Shown: piece after piece, positions 1 through 10,255 of the stretch
How the letters are laid out: every line of letters starts with the position of its first letter
Numbering within the stretch: the stretch's first letter is position 1
Source: 2-02-FULL-55-14 sp964473365
GTDB lineage: Bacteria > Bacteroidota > Ignavibacteria > UBA10030
Reading direction: 5' to 3'
Length of the DNA: 64,000 bases
Assembly: GCA_964473365.1 (NCBI GenBank)
Contig: CAYYOV010000009.1
Coordinates: forward strand, 27,369 to 91,368
Notes under the pieces: generated by a model
The model's input: only the letters and a program-made list of their open reading frames with translations
Databases searched by the model: none
What the model was told of the DNA's origin: nothing
Translations under genes and position numbers: made by a program

Positions 1-66
1 CCAGAGCGCAGCAAGAGCGAGGATGAACACGCTTGCTGCAACGACGATCCGAGTGCGTTTGTCCAT
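1..66 (-). CDS. N-terminus of an unidentified membrane or exported protein (partial)
   Basis: An ATG on the minus strand at 66-64 opens a frame that stays open for 22 codons to the window edge. It reads MDKRTRIVVAASVFILALAA: a short basic stretch, then a hydrophobic run, as in a signal peptide or first transmembrane helix. It lies 42 bases downstream of the symporter stop on the same strand and is probably co-transcribed with it. Too little is visible to name a function. Confidence 0.5.
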   Translation of the reverse strand, partial: MDKRTRIVVAASVFILALAALW

Positions 67-108
67 GGTCGGCGTGGGATGAATTGCGTGGGAAGTTCAG
101 GTCTGAGG

Positions 109-1860
<1,752 letters not shown>

Positions 1861-1948
1861 GGCCGTATGCTATTTCGTCAGACAGCACATGAGGGGGAAC
1901 GAGCGGTGAGTGCGACTAGCGGCTAAAAAAACGTGGGGAAAATGTACA

Positions 1949-1964
1949 TGTTGGCCCACCAACA
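1949..1964. promoter_or_regulatory. Inverted repeat in the divergent symporter/mannosidase intergenic region
   Basis: TGTTGG and CCAACA form perfect 6-base arms around a 4-base centre, between the divergently transcribed symporter (start 1860) and mannosidase (start 2063). The position fits an operator controlling both genes. Short palindromes also arise by chance, and no second copy was seen in the window. Confidence 0.22.
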
Positions 1965-2062
1965 AGCAATGCGCCATTCGTCTCATGTTCTTTGTTGCCG
2001 ATCATTCGTGAATTCCTTATCTTCCACACACTTTTTCCAGAAGACCGACTTCCACTGACAAA

Positions 2063-5000
2063 ATGGCAATCGAACTTCTCGACCAGATTCTCGGCCACGT
2101 CCGAAACGCTATTCATCGTCAACGGTATCCGTTGCTCGATTGGCGGATGAAGGAGGGCTTGATTCCCGGCGCGGAACGACCCGACTACAAAGAAAAGGGT
2201 TGGACCGATATCCGCGTTCCGTTCGACTGGGGCCGGTATGATCGGACCGTCTGGTTCCGAAGTGTCTGGACCGTTCCCGATGCTTCCGTAGGGAAAGCGG
2301 TCGGCGTTCGTCTCTCCTTTCCAGAAGCGCAGCTGTACGTCAATGGTGAGCCGTTCCAGGGGCTCGACGCCAATCACTGCGAGGTCCTCCTCACGGACAG
2401 GGCCCGTCGCAATCAGAAATTCCACCTTGCGGTCGAAGCATACACCGGCCGCACCGACCATCGGCATCAGTTCACGGTCGCAGAGTCGGTCGAGATCGAC
2501 ACGACAGCTCGGACGCTCTATTACGGGTTGAAACTGCTCCAGGAGTTGACGAAGACGCTTGACCACAACGGCGAAGAGTTTGCAGCCGTCAAGGAACTCA
2601 TCCGTCGCACGCTCATCTTCCTCAAGTATTTCGCCCCCGACGGCGAAGAATATCCCAATGCCATCGGACGCGCCCTCGCGTTCCTACGCACGGCGATCGG
2701 AACGGAATTCAGCACCTCGATACCCGGGCTCGTGCATCTGATCGGCCAGTCGCATATCGATGTCGTCTGGCTTTGGACCCTTGCAGAAACGGAACGAAAG
2801 AACGGCCGCACCTTTTCGACGGTCCTGCGACTCCTCGAGCAACATCCATCCTTTGCCTATTCTCAGAGCCAGCCATTCCTGTATCAACAGGTGAAGCGGC
2901 GGCACCCGCGACTGTTCTCCGAGATCAAAACGCACATCGCGTCGGGACGCTGGGAAGCGGTCGGGCCGTCATGGGTCGAGCCGGACTGCAACATCCCGTC
3001 CGGCGAGTCCCTCGTCCGGCAGCTTGTTCACGGAAGTCGTTTCTACCAGCAGGAGTTCGAGCGTCCGTCCGAGGTCCTTTGGCTTCCCGACACGTTCGGA
3101 TATACCTGGTCGTTGCCGCAGATCCTGAAAAAGGCGGGCGTGCCGTACTTCTTCACCACCAAGCTTCGCTGGAACGACACGACGACGTTCCCACATACCT
3201 CGTTCTGGTGGCAAGGGATCGATGGATCGCGGGTGCTCGCGCATGTTCCGCCTCTCGGACTGGAGGCGCTTGTCACTCCCAAAGACCTCCGAAAGACCGC
3301 GAAGGAATTCGACGACGAAGCCGAGCCCTTGCCGGTGATGCAGACCTTCGGGTACGGCGATGGTGGCGGCGGTCCGACCACCGAGCAGGCCGAAACGGCT
3401 ACGTTCCTCAGTGCCATGCCTGGGCTGCCCATGTCGCAGATCTCCACGCCGACGACGTTCTTCAAGGACCTCGAGACTCGGTCGGAAGGATTGCCGGTCT
3501 GGACCAAAGAACTCTATCTGGAGAAGCACCGCGGAACGTACACGACACATGGGCGGCTGAAGAAGCTCCATCGAGGCGCCGAGCGGGCCCTCTACACGGC
3601 CGAACTTGCTGCCGTGCTTCGAGCCACGTTGCCCGGTTTCGCCCCCGTTCCGTACCCATCGAGGGAATTGGATGCGCTCTGGAAGTCGCTTCTCACGAAC
3701 CAGTTCCACGACATTCTCCCGGGGACAGCGATCAAGGATGCGATGGATGAGGCATATGCCGACGTCGATCGTATCCGAAGCTCGGCCGACTCAATGACTG
3801 TGAAGACGTTGTCCGGTCTTCTGAAGAAGCCGGCGTCAAAAGATCCAGCGACGTACACCGCGTTCAATCCCCTCGCATTCACGCGGGATGCCTATGTCGA
3901 GGTCGTTGTCGCGGGCACCGCGGCCGATTGGACGGCACACACGACCGAAGGCGGAAGACTGGACACGCAGATCGTCGAGCGTTCGAAGAATCAAGCGCGT
4001 CTCCTCGTCTATCTCCCCCATGTTCCACCGCTCGGTTGCGTCGCGTTCACGGTGACTCCGTCCGAGAAGGCCCCAGCCACACCCGGAACAGGATGGCGGT
4101 TCGCACTTCGGACTGCGGAAACGCCCCGATTGCGGCTGCGCTTCGATAACAAGGGTGGGATCAGCTCGATCTACGACAAGACTGTTCGGAAGGAGTTTGT
4201 CCAGAAGGGAAAACGCGCAAACGCCCTCATGACGGCGCGAGACCTGCCGAAGGAGTGGGAGGCATGGGATCTCGAGGGGGACTTTGACCGCAGGCGGACG
4301 GACCTTTTTGCCTTCAAGGGGGCAAAAGTGGTTGAGCAAGGGCCCCTGCGTGCCACCATCCGGCAGGAGTACAAAACGGAGAATGGCTCATCGCTGACAC
4401 AGCTGATCAAGCTGTATCATCGATCGCCGCGAATGGACGTCGAAACGCATGTGAAATGGAAGGAACACCACACGCTCTTGAAGGTGGCGTTCCCTGTGGC
4501 TGCCCGCGCGTCTGCAGCGACCTACGAGATCCAGTTCGGCGCAGTGGAGCGGGCGTCCCGGTCGAAAGACCCCGCCGACAAGGCGAAGTTCGAGGTCCCC
4601 GCCCAGCAATGGGCTGCCGTGGGCGACAGCAAGCTTGGCGTTGCGATCCTGAATGATTCGAAATACGGGTACGACTGCCGAGACAATCACCTGCGCCTCA
4701 CGTTGCTCCGGTCTCCCCGGTATCCACATCCGGTCAGCCCGCAGCTCCAGACGGATACCCACTGGACCGACGTTGGCGAACACGATATGACATACGCGTT
4801 CCTACCCTACACAGGGGACTGGAGGTCCGCCGGTGTTGTCTCTGAGGCACGATCGCTCAACGTCCCGGTCGTGGTCCTCCCTGGAGCCCCCTTCAAGTCG
4901 ATCCCGTCGTTTGTGACCATCAACAAAGCGAACATCGCCGTCACCGCGGTGAAGCCGGCTGAGGACGCTGACGGAGTGATCGTACGGATGTACGAATCCT

Positions 5001-5182
5001 CCGGCACGGCGACCGACGCCACCCTGACATTCGGACGATCCCCGGCCTCGTGCGAAGAGACCGATCTCCTGGAACGGCTCGTCAAGGCCATGCCGGTCAA
5101 GAGCGGCAAGCTCCCGCTCCGGTTCAAGCCCTTCGAGATCAAGACGGTGCGGGTGCGATTCGCCGCCCGCAAGAAGAAGTGA
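2063..5182 (+). CDS. Alpha-mannosidase, glycoside hydrolase family 38
   Basis: A 1039-residue GH38-type alpha-mannosidase, a retaining zinc enzyme that removes alpha-mannosyl residues. The HIDVVWLW zinc/substrate motif is near residue 230. WLPDTFGYTWSLPQIL near residue 340 carries the likely nucleophile Asp, and NQFHDILPGTAI near residue 546 is the conserved His/Asp block. The remaining C-terminal half matches the GH38 beta-domains, and the length is normal for the family. I see no signal peptide, so it is probably cytoplasmic and acts on imported oligosaccharides. The downstream epimerase begins at a GTGA overlap with the stop codon, implying translational coupling. The start at 2063 is the first good one, but no strong Shine-Dalgarno precedes it. 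Confidence 0.92.
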   Translation: MAIELLDQILGHVRNAIHRQRYPLLDWRMKEGLIPGAERPDYKEKGWTDIRVPFDWGRYDRTVWFRSVWTVPDASVGKAVGVRLSFPEAQLYVNGEPFQGLDANHCEVLLTDRARRNQKFHLAVEAYTGRTDHRHQFTVAESVEIDTTARTLYYGLKLLQELTKTLDHNGEEFAAVKELIRRTLIFLKYFAPDGEEYPNAIGRALAFLRTAIGTEFSTSIPGLVHLIGQSHIDVVWLWTLAETERKNGRTFSTVLRLLEQHPSFAYSQSQPFLYQQVKRRHPRLFSEIKTHIASGRWEAVGPSWVEPDCNIPSGESLVRQLVHGSRFYQQEFERPSEVLWLPDTFGYTWSLPQILKKAGVPYFFTTKLRWNDTTTFPHTSFWWQGIDGSRVLAHVPPLGLEALVTPKDLRKTAKEFDDEAEPLPVMQTFGYGDGGGGPTTEQAETATFLSAMPGLPMSQISTPTTFFKDLETRSEGLPVWTKELYLEKHRGTYTTHGRLKKLHRGAERALYTAELAAVLRATLPGFAPVPYPSRELDALWKSLLTNQFHDILPGTAIKDAMDEAYADVDRIRSSADSMTVKTLSGLLKKPASKDPATYTAFNPLAFTRDAYVEVVVAGTAADWTAHTTEGGRLDTQIVERSKNQARLLVYLPHVPPLGCVAFTVTPSEKAPATPGTGWRFALRTAETPRLRLRFDNKGGISSIYDKTVRKEFVQKGKRANALMTARDLPKEWEAWDLEGDFDRRRTDLFAFKGAKVVEQGPLRATIRQEYKTENGSSLTQLIKLYHRSPRMDVETHVKWKEHHTLLKVAFPVAARASAATYEIQFGAVERASRSKDPADKAKFEVPAQQWAAVGDSKLGVAILNDSKYGYDCRDNHLRLTLLRSPRYPHPVSPQLQTDTHWTDVGEHDMTYAFLPYTGDWRSAGVVSEARSLNVPVVVLPGAPFKSIPSFVTINKANIAVTAVKPAEDADGVIVRMYESSGTATDATLTFGRSPASCEETDLLERLVKAMPVKSGKLPLRFKPFEIKTVRVRFAARKKK

Positions 5183-5862
5183 ACGTGGTCTCGCTCATCC
5201 CTCGAGGCCTCATCGTTTCCTGTCAGGCCGAAGACGACAGTCCCTTCAACGCACCGCCGTTCATTGCCGCCTTTGCCCGGTCCGCCGAACTTGGTGGGGC
5301 AATCGCCCTTCGTTTGCGCGACATCGACAATGTAGTGGCTGTGCGGAAGCATGTTCGACTTCCGATCATCGGCATCACGAAGGGCGCGTATGCTGATGGG
5401 AGCGTGCTGGTAACGCCGAGCCGGGATGACGTCGCACAATTGTTCGCTTCCGGAGCCGATCTCGTCGCGGCGGATGTGACCGATCGAACCGGGCCGGACG
5501 GCATCCATCGGCTCGAGTGGTTCCGGAGTGTTCGGCGCGAGTTTGCACAACCGTTAATGGCGGACGTCGCGACCTACGACGAAGGGATCCGCGCCGCTGA
5601 GGCGGGCGCTGACCTTGTTGCTACAACGTTGGCGGGCTACACACCCTCGACCGCACGATCTCGAAGGGATGTGCCTGACTTTGAGCTGATCGAACGGCTC
5701 GCGAAAGACCTGCCTGGAAAGGTGGTTGCCGAGGGAAGGGTCTGGACGCCGGAACAGGCCGCGCTTGCGTTGCGCCTTGGTGCCGTGGCCGTCGTCGTTG
5801 GGACAGCGATCACAAGACCGATTGACATCGTAAAGCGATTCGTGTCATCGCTGAACCGCTGA
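5179..5862 (+). CDS. nanE: N-acetylmannosamine-6-phosphate 2-epimerase
   Basis: A NanE-type TIM barrel of about 227 residues that interconverts ManNAc-6-P and GlcNAc-6-P in the sialic acid/amino-sugar pathway. Visible family blocks are the early GLIVSCQA, PIIGITKGAY with the catalytic-type Lys, TPSRDDVAQLFASGADLVAA, and the C-terminal phosphate-binding stretch AEGRVWTPEQAALALRLGA followed by VVVGTAITRP. I start it at GTG 5179, which overlaps the mannosidase TGA as GTGA and is preceded by AAGAAGAA; GTG 5185 is an alternative. Frames further upstream are non-family sequence. Its 3' end overlaps the convergent kinase-fusion gene by 18 bases. The adjacent ROK domain could supply the kinase step that makes its substrate, but this is inference. 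Confidence 0.9.
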   Translation: MNVVSLIPRGLIVSCQAEDDSPFNAPPFIAAFARSAELGGAIALRLRDIDNVVAVRKHVRLPIIGITKGAYADGSVLVTPSRDDVAQLFASGADLVAADVTDRTGPDGIHRLEWFRSVRREFAQPLMADVATYDEGIRAAEAGADLVATTLAGYTPSTARSRRDVPDFELIERLAKDLPGKVVAEGRVWTPEQAALALRLGAVAVVVGTAITRPIDIVKRFVSSLNR

Positions 5863-7905
5863 CCGCTCGAAGACCATCGCGGCAGCGCCGAGCAGTCCCG
5901 CATCCTCAAGGTCTGAGAACAGGACCTTCGCTCCCCCCCGCTGCACCTTCATGGCGGTCTCTTCGTATCGCTCCTGCAACGCATCGAAGTAGATCGCTCC
6001 GCTCTTCAAGACGCTCCCGCCCAGCACGACCGTATCCGGGTTCAACACGTTCACAAGGCTCGCCAAGGCCGCCCCGAGCGCAGCGCCACCATCTCGGAGG
6101 ACCTGTTGCGCCGGTCCGTTCCCGCCCGCCGCTTGCCTCGCGACTTCATCCGCCGACCAGTCGTAGCCTGCGGCTTTCGCCCGCCTCGCAATTCCAGAAC
6201 CGGAAGCATACAGTTCAACACAGCCTGCCCCGCCGCAGGAACATCTGGGACCGTCGGCGTCGACGCTGATGTGACCGATCTCCCCCGCCGCGTTCTCGGC
6301 CCCGCGCACGAGTTGGCCATTGACCAGAAGACCACCCCCGATGCCCGTTCCCACGCGAACGATCAGCGCGTGCGTTGCACCGCCTGCCTTTCCAAACCGC
6401 ACTTCAGCCATCGCCGCACAATGTCCATCATTGTCGACCCACGCAGGCAAGCCAATCTCTCGCTCGATGATCATCGCTAATGGCACGTCTGCCCAGCCGC
6501 TCAGCAATGCCGTCGAATCGAGGATGACGCCGTTCTCATGATCGACACGGCCTCCCGTGCTCACTCCGACACCACGGACGCGACGTTGCCCGGCATTCCT
6601 GGCCGCGCGACGGACGAGTGCAAGAAGCGCGACCTCGATCTCTTCGCGTCCGCCGGGAGTCGGGACCGCTTCGCGTGCCTCGATGGTCCCCTGCATGGTC
6701 ACTACGCCTGCACGCAGATGCGTGCCCCCAAGATCGACTGCGACTGCCACGTCACCCTGTGATTCCTGGACGACATCGGCTCCGGCCGGAGGGATCGAAG
6801 GCTTGATCTGATAGTCGCCCTTCACGAAGTGATAAATGTCCTCATAGAATTCCCGTTCGCGCGGATCGCTGTGCCCGATCATTTTCCGAAGCGAGCCAAC
6901 CCCTTGGAAGTGTGCACATGCTGCATCGCGCATGTAGCCGTACGTTACGCCACCATTGAGATAGTCACGGAATCGAGAGTGCCGTTCTGATGTGATCGCG
7001 ATCGGCTCGTCCAATTCGAGGTAGTACTCGATCTCGATCCCGGCATAGCGCTGACGCGCCGCACGGGCTGCTCCCTCGATCGTCTTTCCCGATCGATAGA
7101 ACATGTAGTTTGGCTGGAGGAAGGCCAGATCGAAATAGTACGCGCGGTAGTCATCGAGCAAATGGACGTTGTATGTCGACCAGAACGGGATCCACGAGGT
7201 CTTGAGTCCATGGCGATGAACGTGTTCCCGCAACTCTTTCAGGAGCCAATGGTCATCCACCTCCCAACTCCGGTAGACCGTCTCGAACATCCAATAGACG
7301 CCGAGGAGGTGGACGTGCTTCCATGTGCCTTCGTTCCATCGACGCACAATCTCATCCACGAACCACTTTTCGGCCGCCAGACGTTGTTGCGTGGCCTTCA
7401 TCAGGTTCTGTGTCCCGATCCCGAAGTCGAGTTCTGGTCCGTCCGGCACCAGCCGCCCCCATCGGCGTTGCGAAATGTGCGGATAGGGCAGCATCAGGAT
7501 CACATTTCGCTGGTGCTCCGGAAACGAGCCGATCTCTTGTCCACAGCGCTCGATCGTCTGATCGAGCGTGGCGACCGCTCCCGTAGGCCCCAGATAGAAC
7601 TCAAGCAATGCTTCCCAGTCCTGTTTCGACGCCGGATGAGGAGACACCATTGCAAAGAAGTCCCCTTCCCCCGACATCGAGGTCCCCAGGTTCACATCCG
7701 CAGACAGATCTCGACCCGCAGCCGCTTTCACATTCAGGAAGAGAAAAGAATCGAATAACCAGTCGTCAGATCGACTGTTGGCCCCCTGATGCGCGACGTA
7801 GTAGCGAAGGTCGTCTTCTGTCCATGGGCGCTCGACTCCGCCATACATCAACATGAGATGGCGGAGATGGTTCATTGAAGGCGACGATTGAGGGAAATAC
7901 GGCAT
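5845..7905 (-). CDS. DUF4855 domain fused to ROK-family sugar kinase
   Basis: A single 686-residue frame joins two families. Residues about 12-365 resemble DUF4855: an opening LMLMYGGVERPW, then WLFDSFLFLNV, HPASKQDWEALLEFYLGP, NVILMLPYPH, HLLGVYWMFETV, SWIPFWSTYN and LAFLQPNYMFY. After a short linker, residues about 385-686 are a ROK kinase: VAVDLGGTHLRAG phosphate loop, VGVSTGGRV, VDNDGHCAAMAE with the likely catalytic Asp, and the zinc site GEIGH then CSCGGAGC. ROK enzymes phosphorylate glucose, ManNAc, GlcNAc or fructose. Beside nanE, a ManNAc or hexose kinase is plausible. DUF4855 has no established activity that I know of. There is no signal peptide. It is the last gene of the leftward operon, 68 bases after the hydantoinase gene. 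ATG 7875 is an alternative start. Confidence 0.86.
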   Translation of the reverse strand: MPYFPQSSPSMNHLRHLMLMYGGVERPWTEDDLRYYVAHQGANSRSDDWLFDSFLFLNVKAAAGRDLSADVNLGTSMSGEGDFFAMVSPHPASKQDWEALLEFYLGPTGAVATLDQTIERCGQEIGSFPEHQRNVILMLPYPHISQRRWGRLVPDGPELDFGIGTQNLMKATQQRLAAEKWFVDEIVRRWNEGTWKHVHLLGVYWMFETVYRSWEVDDHWLLKELREHVHRHGLKTSWIPFWSTYNVHLLDDYRAYYFDLAFLQPNYMFYRSGKTIEGAARAARQRYAGIEIEYYLELDEPIAITSERHSRFRDYLNGGVTYGYMRDAACAHFQGVGSLRKMIGHSDPREREFYEDIYHFVKGDYQIKPSIPPAGADVVQESQGDVAVAVDLGGTHLRAGVVTMQGTIEAREAVPTPGGREEIEVALLALVRRAARNAGQRRVRGVGVSTGGRVDHENGVILDSTALLSGWADVPLAMIIEREIGLPAWVDNDGHCAAMAEVRFGKAGGATHALIVRVGTGIGGGLLVNGQLVRGAENAAGEIGHISVDADGPRCSCGGAGCVELYASGSGIARRAKAAGYDWSADEVARQAAGGNGPAQQVLRDGGAALGAALASLVNVLNPDTVVLGGSVLKSGAIYFDALQERYEETAMKVQRGGAKVLFSDLEDAGLLGAAAMVFERSAVQR

Positions 7906-7973
7906 GGACTCCTTCTGGAGCTAACGAATGATCATGAGTCGTGGTTTCGAGCACGGCCGCGGGGGCCTCCAAG

Positions 7974-10160
7974 CTACTTTGGCGCCACGATGAGCACCGC
8001 CGGTTCTGCAGAGGGATGTTCTTCCAACTCCGCCTTCACCAGCGTGAGCATCTGTTCCTTCGTTGCGACGCCGCTCAGATCGACCACCCTGCCTGAGAGC
8101 AAGAGGAAGACGTCTGGCACGAGGCCTCCTGCATCGCCAAACGAGGTCATGGATTCGGCCAAACTGTCCAATCGGGAGCTCGCAGTTCGAACCGTCACGT
8201 GTTCGACCGCGGCATTCGACAGCTTCAGTCGGACCACTCCATCGGTCCCAACGACTCGAACCGGTCGACGCTCCGACGCGATCCATCCGAAGAACCGCCG
8301 TGTGCGCTGGTATCCTTGAAACACGCGGAGAAATGCCGTCGAACCCACCTGATCGATGGGCGCGTCCAGAGGTCCCATTGAAACGTTTGCGATGCGCCGG
8401 ATCTCATCGTCGGGCATGTGACGAGCCATGAGGTCGCGCGTACGAAGTTCGGGCACGCCCGTCGCCACCGCGATCAGCCGCTTTTGTTTTGGGTCGACCT
8501 CGACCCGCACTTCGATCGAGTCGGCCGAGGCCCCCATTGCTGCTACTGACGCTGCCGCATCCGTACGGATCCGGAGGATATCCGCCTCCGTGGGTGAGAT
8601 CACACTTCGTTCGATCGTGTCGCGGATCATGCCCAATGCCGCCCCGATCGCAGAGATCACCTCAGCATGGTTAGAGATCGCATAGGGAAGATCACTCTGC
8701 CGAGCTGTCTCCGGGACGACGGCCTCTGCACCTCCGCCCCCCCCGACAAGCGACAAGAGCCCGCGGTCCAGGTCATATTCGCTGATGAATTGCTCAACGA
8801 CCCGGGAGACTTTCCTGGACGCGGTCTCAAGAACGGTCTTTGCCCAAAGGGACGGTTCCTGGCCCACCACGGGGCGCAACAGGTCCGCCAGTCGGTTCAC
8901 GGTCTCCTTGTTGCCCTTTGCGTAGCCCGAAGGCGTCTCCGACAGGTTCAACGCATCCGTGGTGGTGATGGCCAGCGCCGGGGCCGAACCGTCTGCCGGG
9001 ACAAGCGCAGCATAATCATCCGGGTCGCCCGGCCTTGGACGAACGCTTCGGGCCGAAACGTTGGCGAGCCGCTGTGGAGGGCTGAACGAAGGATACAGCA
9101 TACCGGCGATATGCGCGCTGCGCGGCCCGACGTCAACGACCTTCCCATGGTGCCACCGAACCATCGAGCCTCCGCCGATGCCGACGGTACGAATGTCGAG
9201 CGTCTTCACGAACAACCGATGTCCCCCGACCTCCGACGTGCGCACCATCGGACGCCCGTTCTTGATGATGGAGATATCCGTGCTGGTGCCGCCGACTTCG
9301 AGGAAGAGACCGTCGGACACGCGCGCATACATCAACGCGGCTGCCACTCCGGCCGCCGGACCCGACAGCATCGTCAGGATCGGACGGCGCCGCATTTCCT
9401 GGATGTCCATGATGCCGCCGTCGCTTCGCATGATCATCAGCGGCGTCGTGATGCCCGCCTTTCGCACGGACCGCTCGGTCATGTTCGCCGCTTCAAGCAT
9501 CTTTGGTAACATCGACGCATTGATGACCGCGGTTCGGGTCCGAACGCGCAGTCCGTAGAGCTGCGAGATATCTGCAGCGGCAGTCACAAGAAGTCCCTGT
9601 GCCTGAAGGAGCGCTGCCGCCTCGTGCTCACGCGCGGGGTCATCCACCCCGAATGCCTCACTGATGACGAAGACCTCGGCACCTTCTGACCGAAGTTCCT
9701 GAGCAATTCGTATAACGGCCTCCGCGGGGACTCCTTCCGTCACATCAACGTAGCGATGGCAGGTCTCGAGATACTTGCCGGGAGCGAGTTCGATGCCTCC
9801 CACCCGCGTCTGACGTCGAGCCAACCAGCCGTCTCCCTTTCGGCCGAGGCCTATGATTCCGACCCGTGCCACGTCCCCCTCGAGGAGTGCATTGGTCGCT
9901 TGAGTCGTGCTATGTGCAATGAGCGAGACCTCTGACGGCCGAACCTTGGCTGTTCTGAGCAAAGCCTCCATCGCCTCGACGACGCCTCGCGCAACCCCCT
10001 CCTTCGCAGCATGCGTCGTTGGAACAACAGCCGTCCCCAAAAGTCTCAAGGACGACGCTTCGAGGGCCACGGCGTGCGTGAACGTTCCCCCAACGTCAAT
10101 GCCGATCTTGACCTGGCGCCTCGAGCGCTTCTGTTTCGCTATGGAAGGTCTTTTAGCCAT
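7974..10160 (-). CDS. Hydantoinase/oxoprolinase A-subunit family protein
   Basis: A 728-residue protein of the HyuA/5-oxoprolinase family, ATP-dependent enzymes that open hydantoin, 5-oxoproline or related lactam rings, or carboxylate ketones. The ATP-binding IGIDVGGTFTHAV is at about residues 18-30. It is followed by the family blocks IAHSTTQATNALLEG, MRSDGGIMDIQEM, TMLSGPAAGVAAAL, FLEVGGTSTDISII and TVGIGGGSMVRW. From about residue 500 onward some 230 residues do not resemble the usual HyuA core to me. The partner HyuB subunit is not in the window. It sits between a permease and the DUF4855-ROK gene on the same strand. Substrate unknown. Confidence 0.85.
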   Translation of the reverse strand: MAKRPSIAKQKRSRRQVKIGIDVGGTFTHAVALEASSLRLLGTAVVPTTHAAKEGVARGVVEAMEALLRTAKVRPSEVSLIAHSTTQATNALLEGDVARVGIIGLGRKGDGWLARRQTRVGGIELAPGKYLETCHRYVDVTEGVPAEAVIRIAQELRSEGAEVFVISEAFGVDDPAREHEAAALLQAQGLLVTAAADISQLYGLRVRTRTAVINASMLPKMLEAANMTERSVRKAGITTPLMIMRSDGGIMDIQEMRRRPILTMLSGPAAGVAAALMYARVSDGLFLEVGGTSTDISIIKNGRPMVRTSEVGGHRLFVKTLDIRTVGIGGGSMVRWHHGKVVDVGPRSAHIAGMLYPSFSPPQRLANVSARSVRPRPGDPDDYAALVPADGSAPALAITTTDALNLSETPSGYAKGNKETVNRLADLLRPVVGQEPSLWAKTVLETASRKVSRVVEQFISEYDLDRGLLSLVGGGGGAEAVVPETARQSDLPYAISNHAEVISAIGAALGMIRDTIERSVISPTEADILRIRTDAAASVAAMGASADSIEVRVEVDPKQKRLIAVATGVPELRTRDLMARHMPDDEIRRIANVSMGPLDAPIDQVGSTAFLRVFQGYQRTRRFFGWIASERRPVRVVGTDGVVRLKLSNAAVEHVTVRTASSRLDSLAESMTSFGDAGGLVPDVFLLLSGRVVDLSGVATKEQMLTLVKAELEEHPSAEPAVLIVAPK

Positions 10161-10255
10161 GGGGTACTGTTAGCCGCAGAGGCCGCAACGGGGCGTTGAA
10201 CGATCCGTCACGCTTCGTCCTTGCGCTCTGTGCGTTCTCTGCGGTTCAGTCCTCG

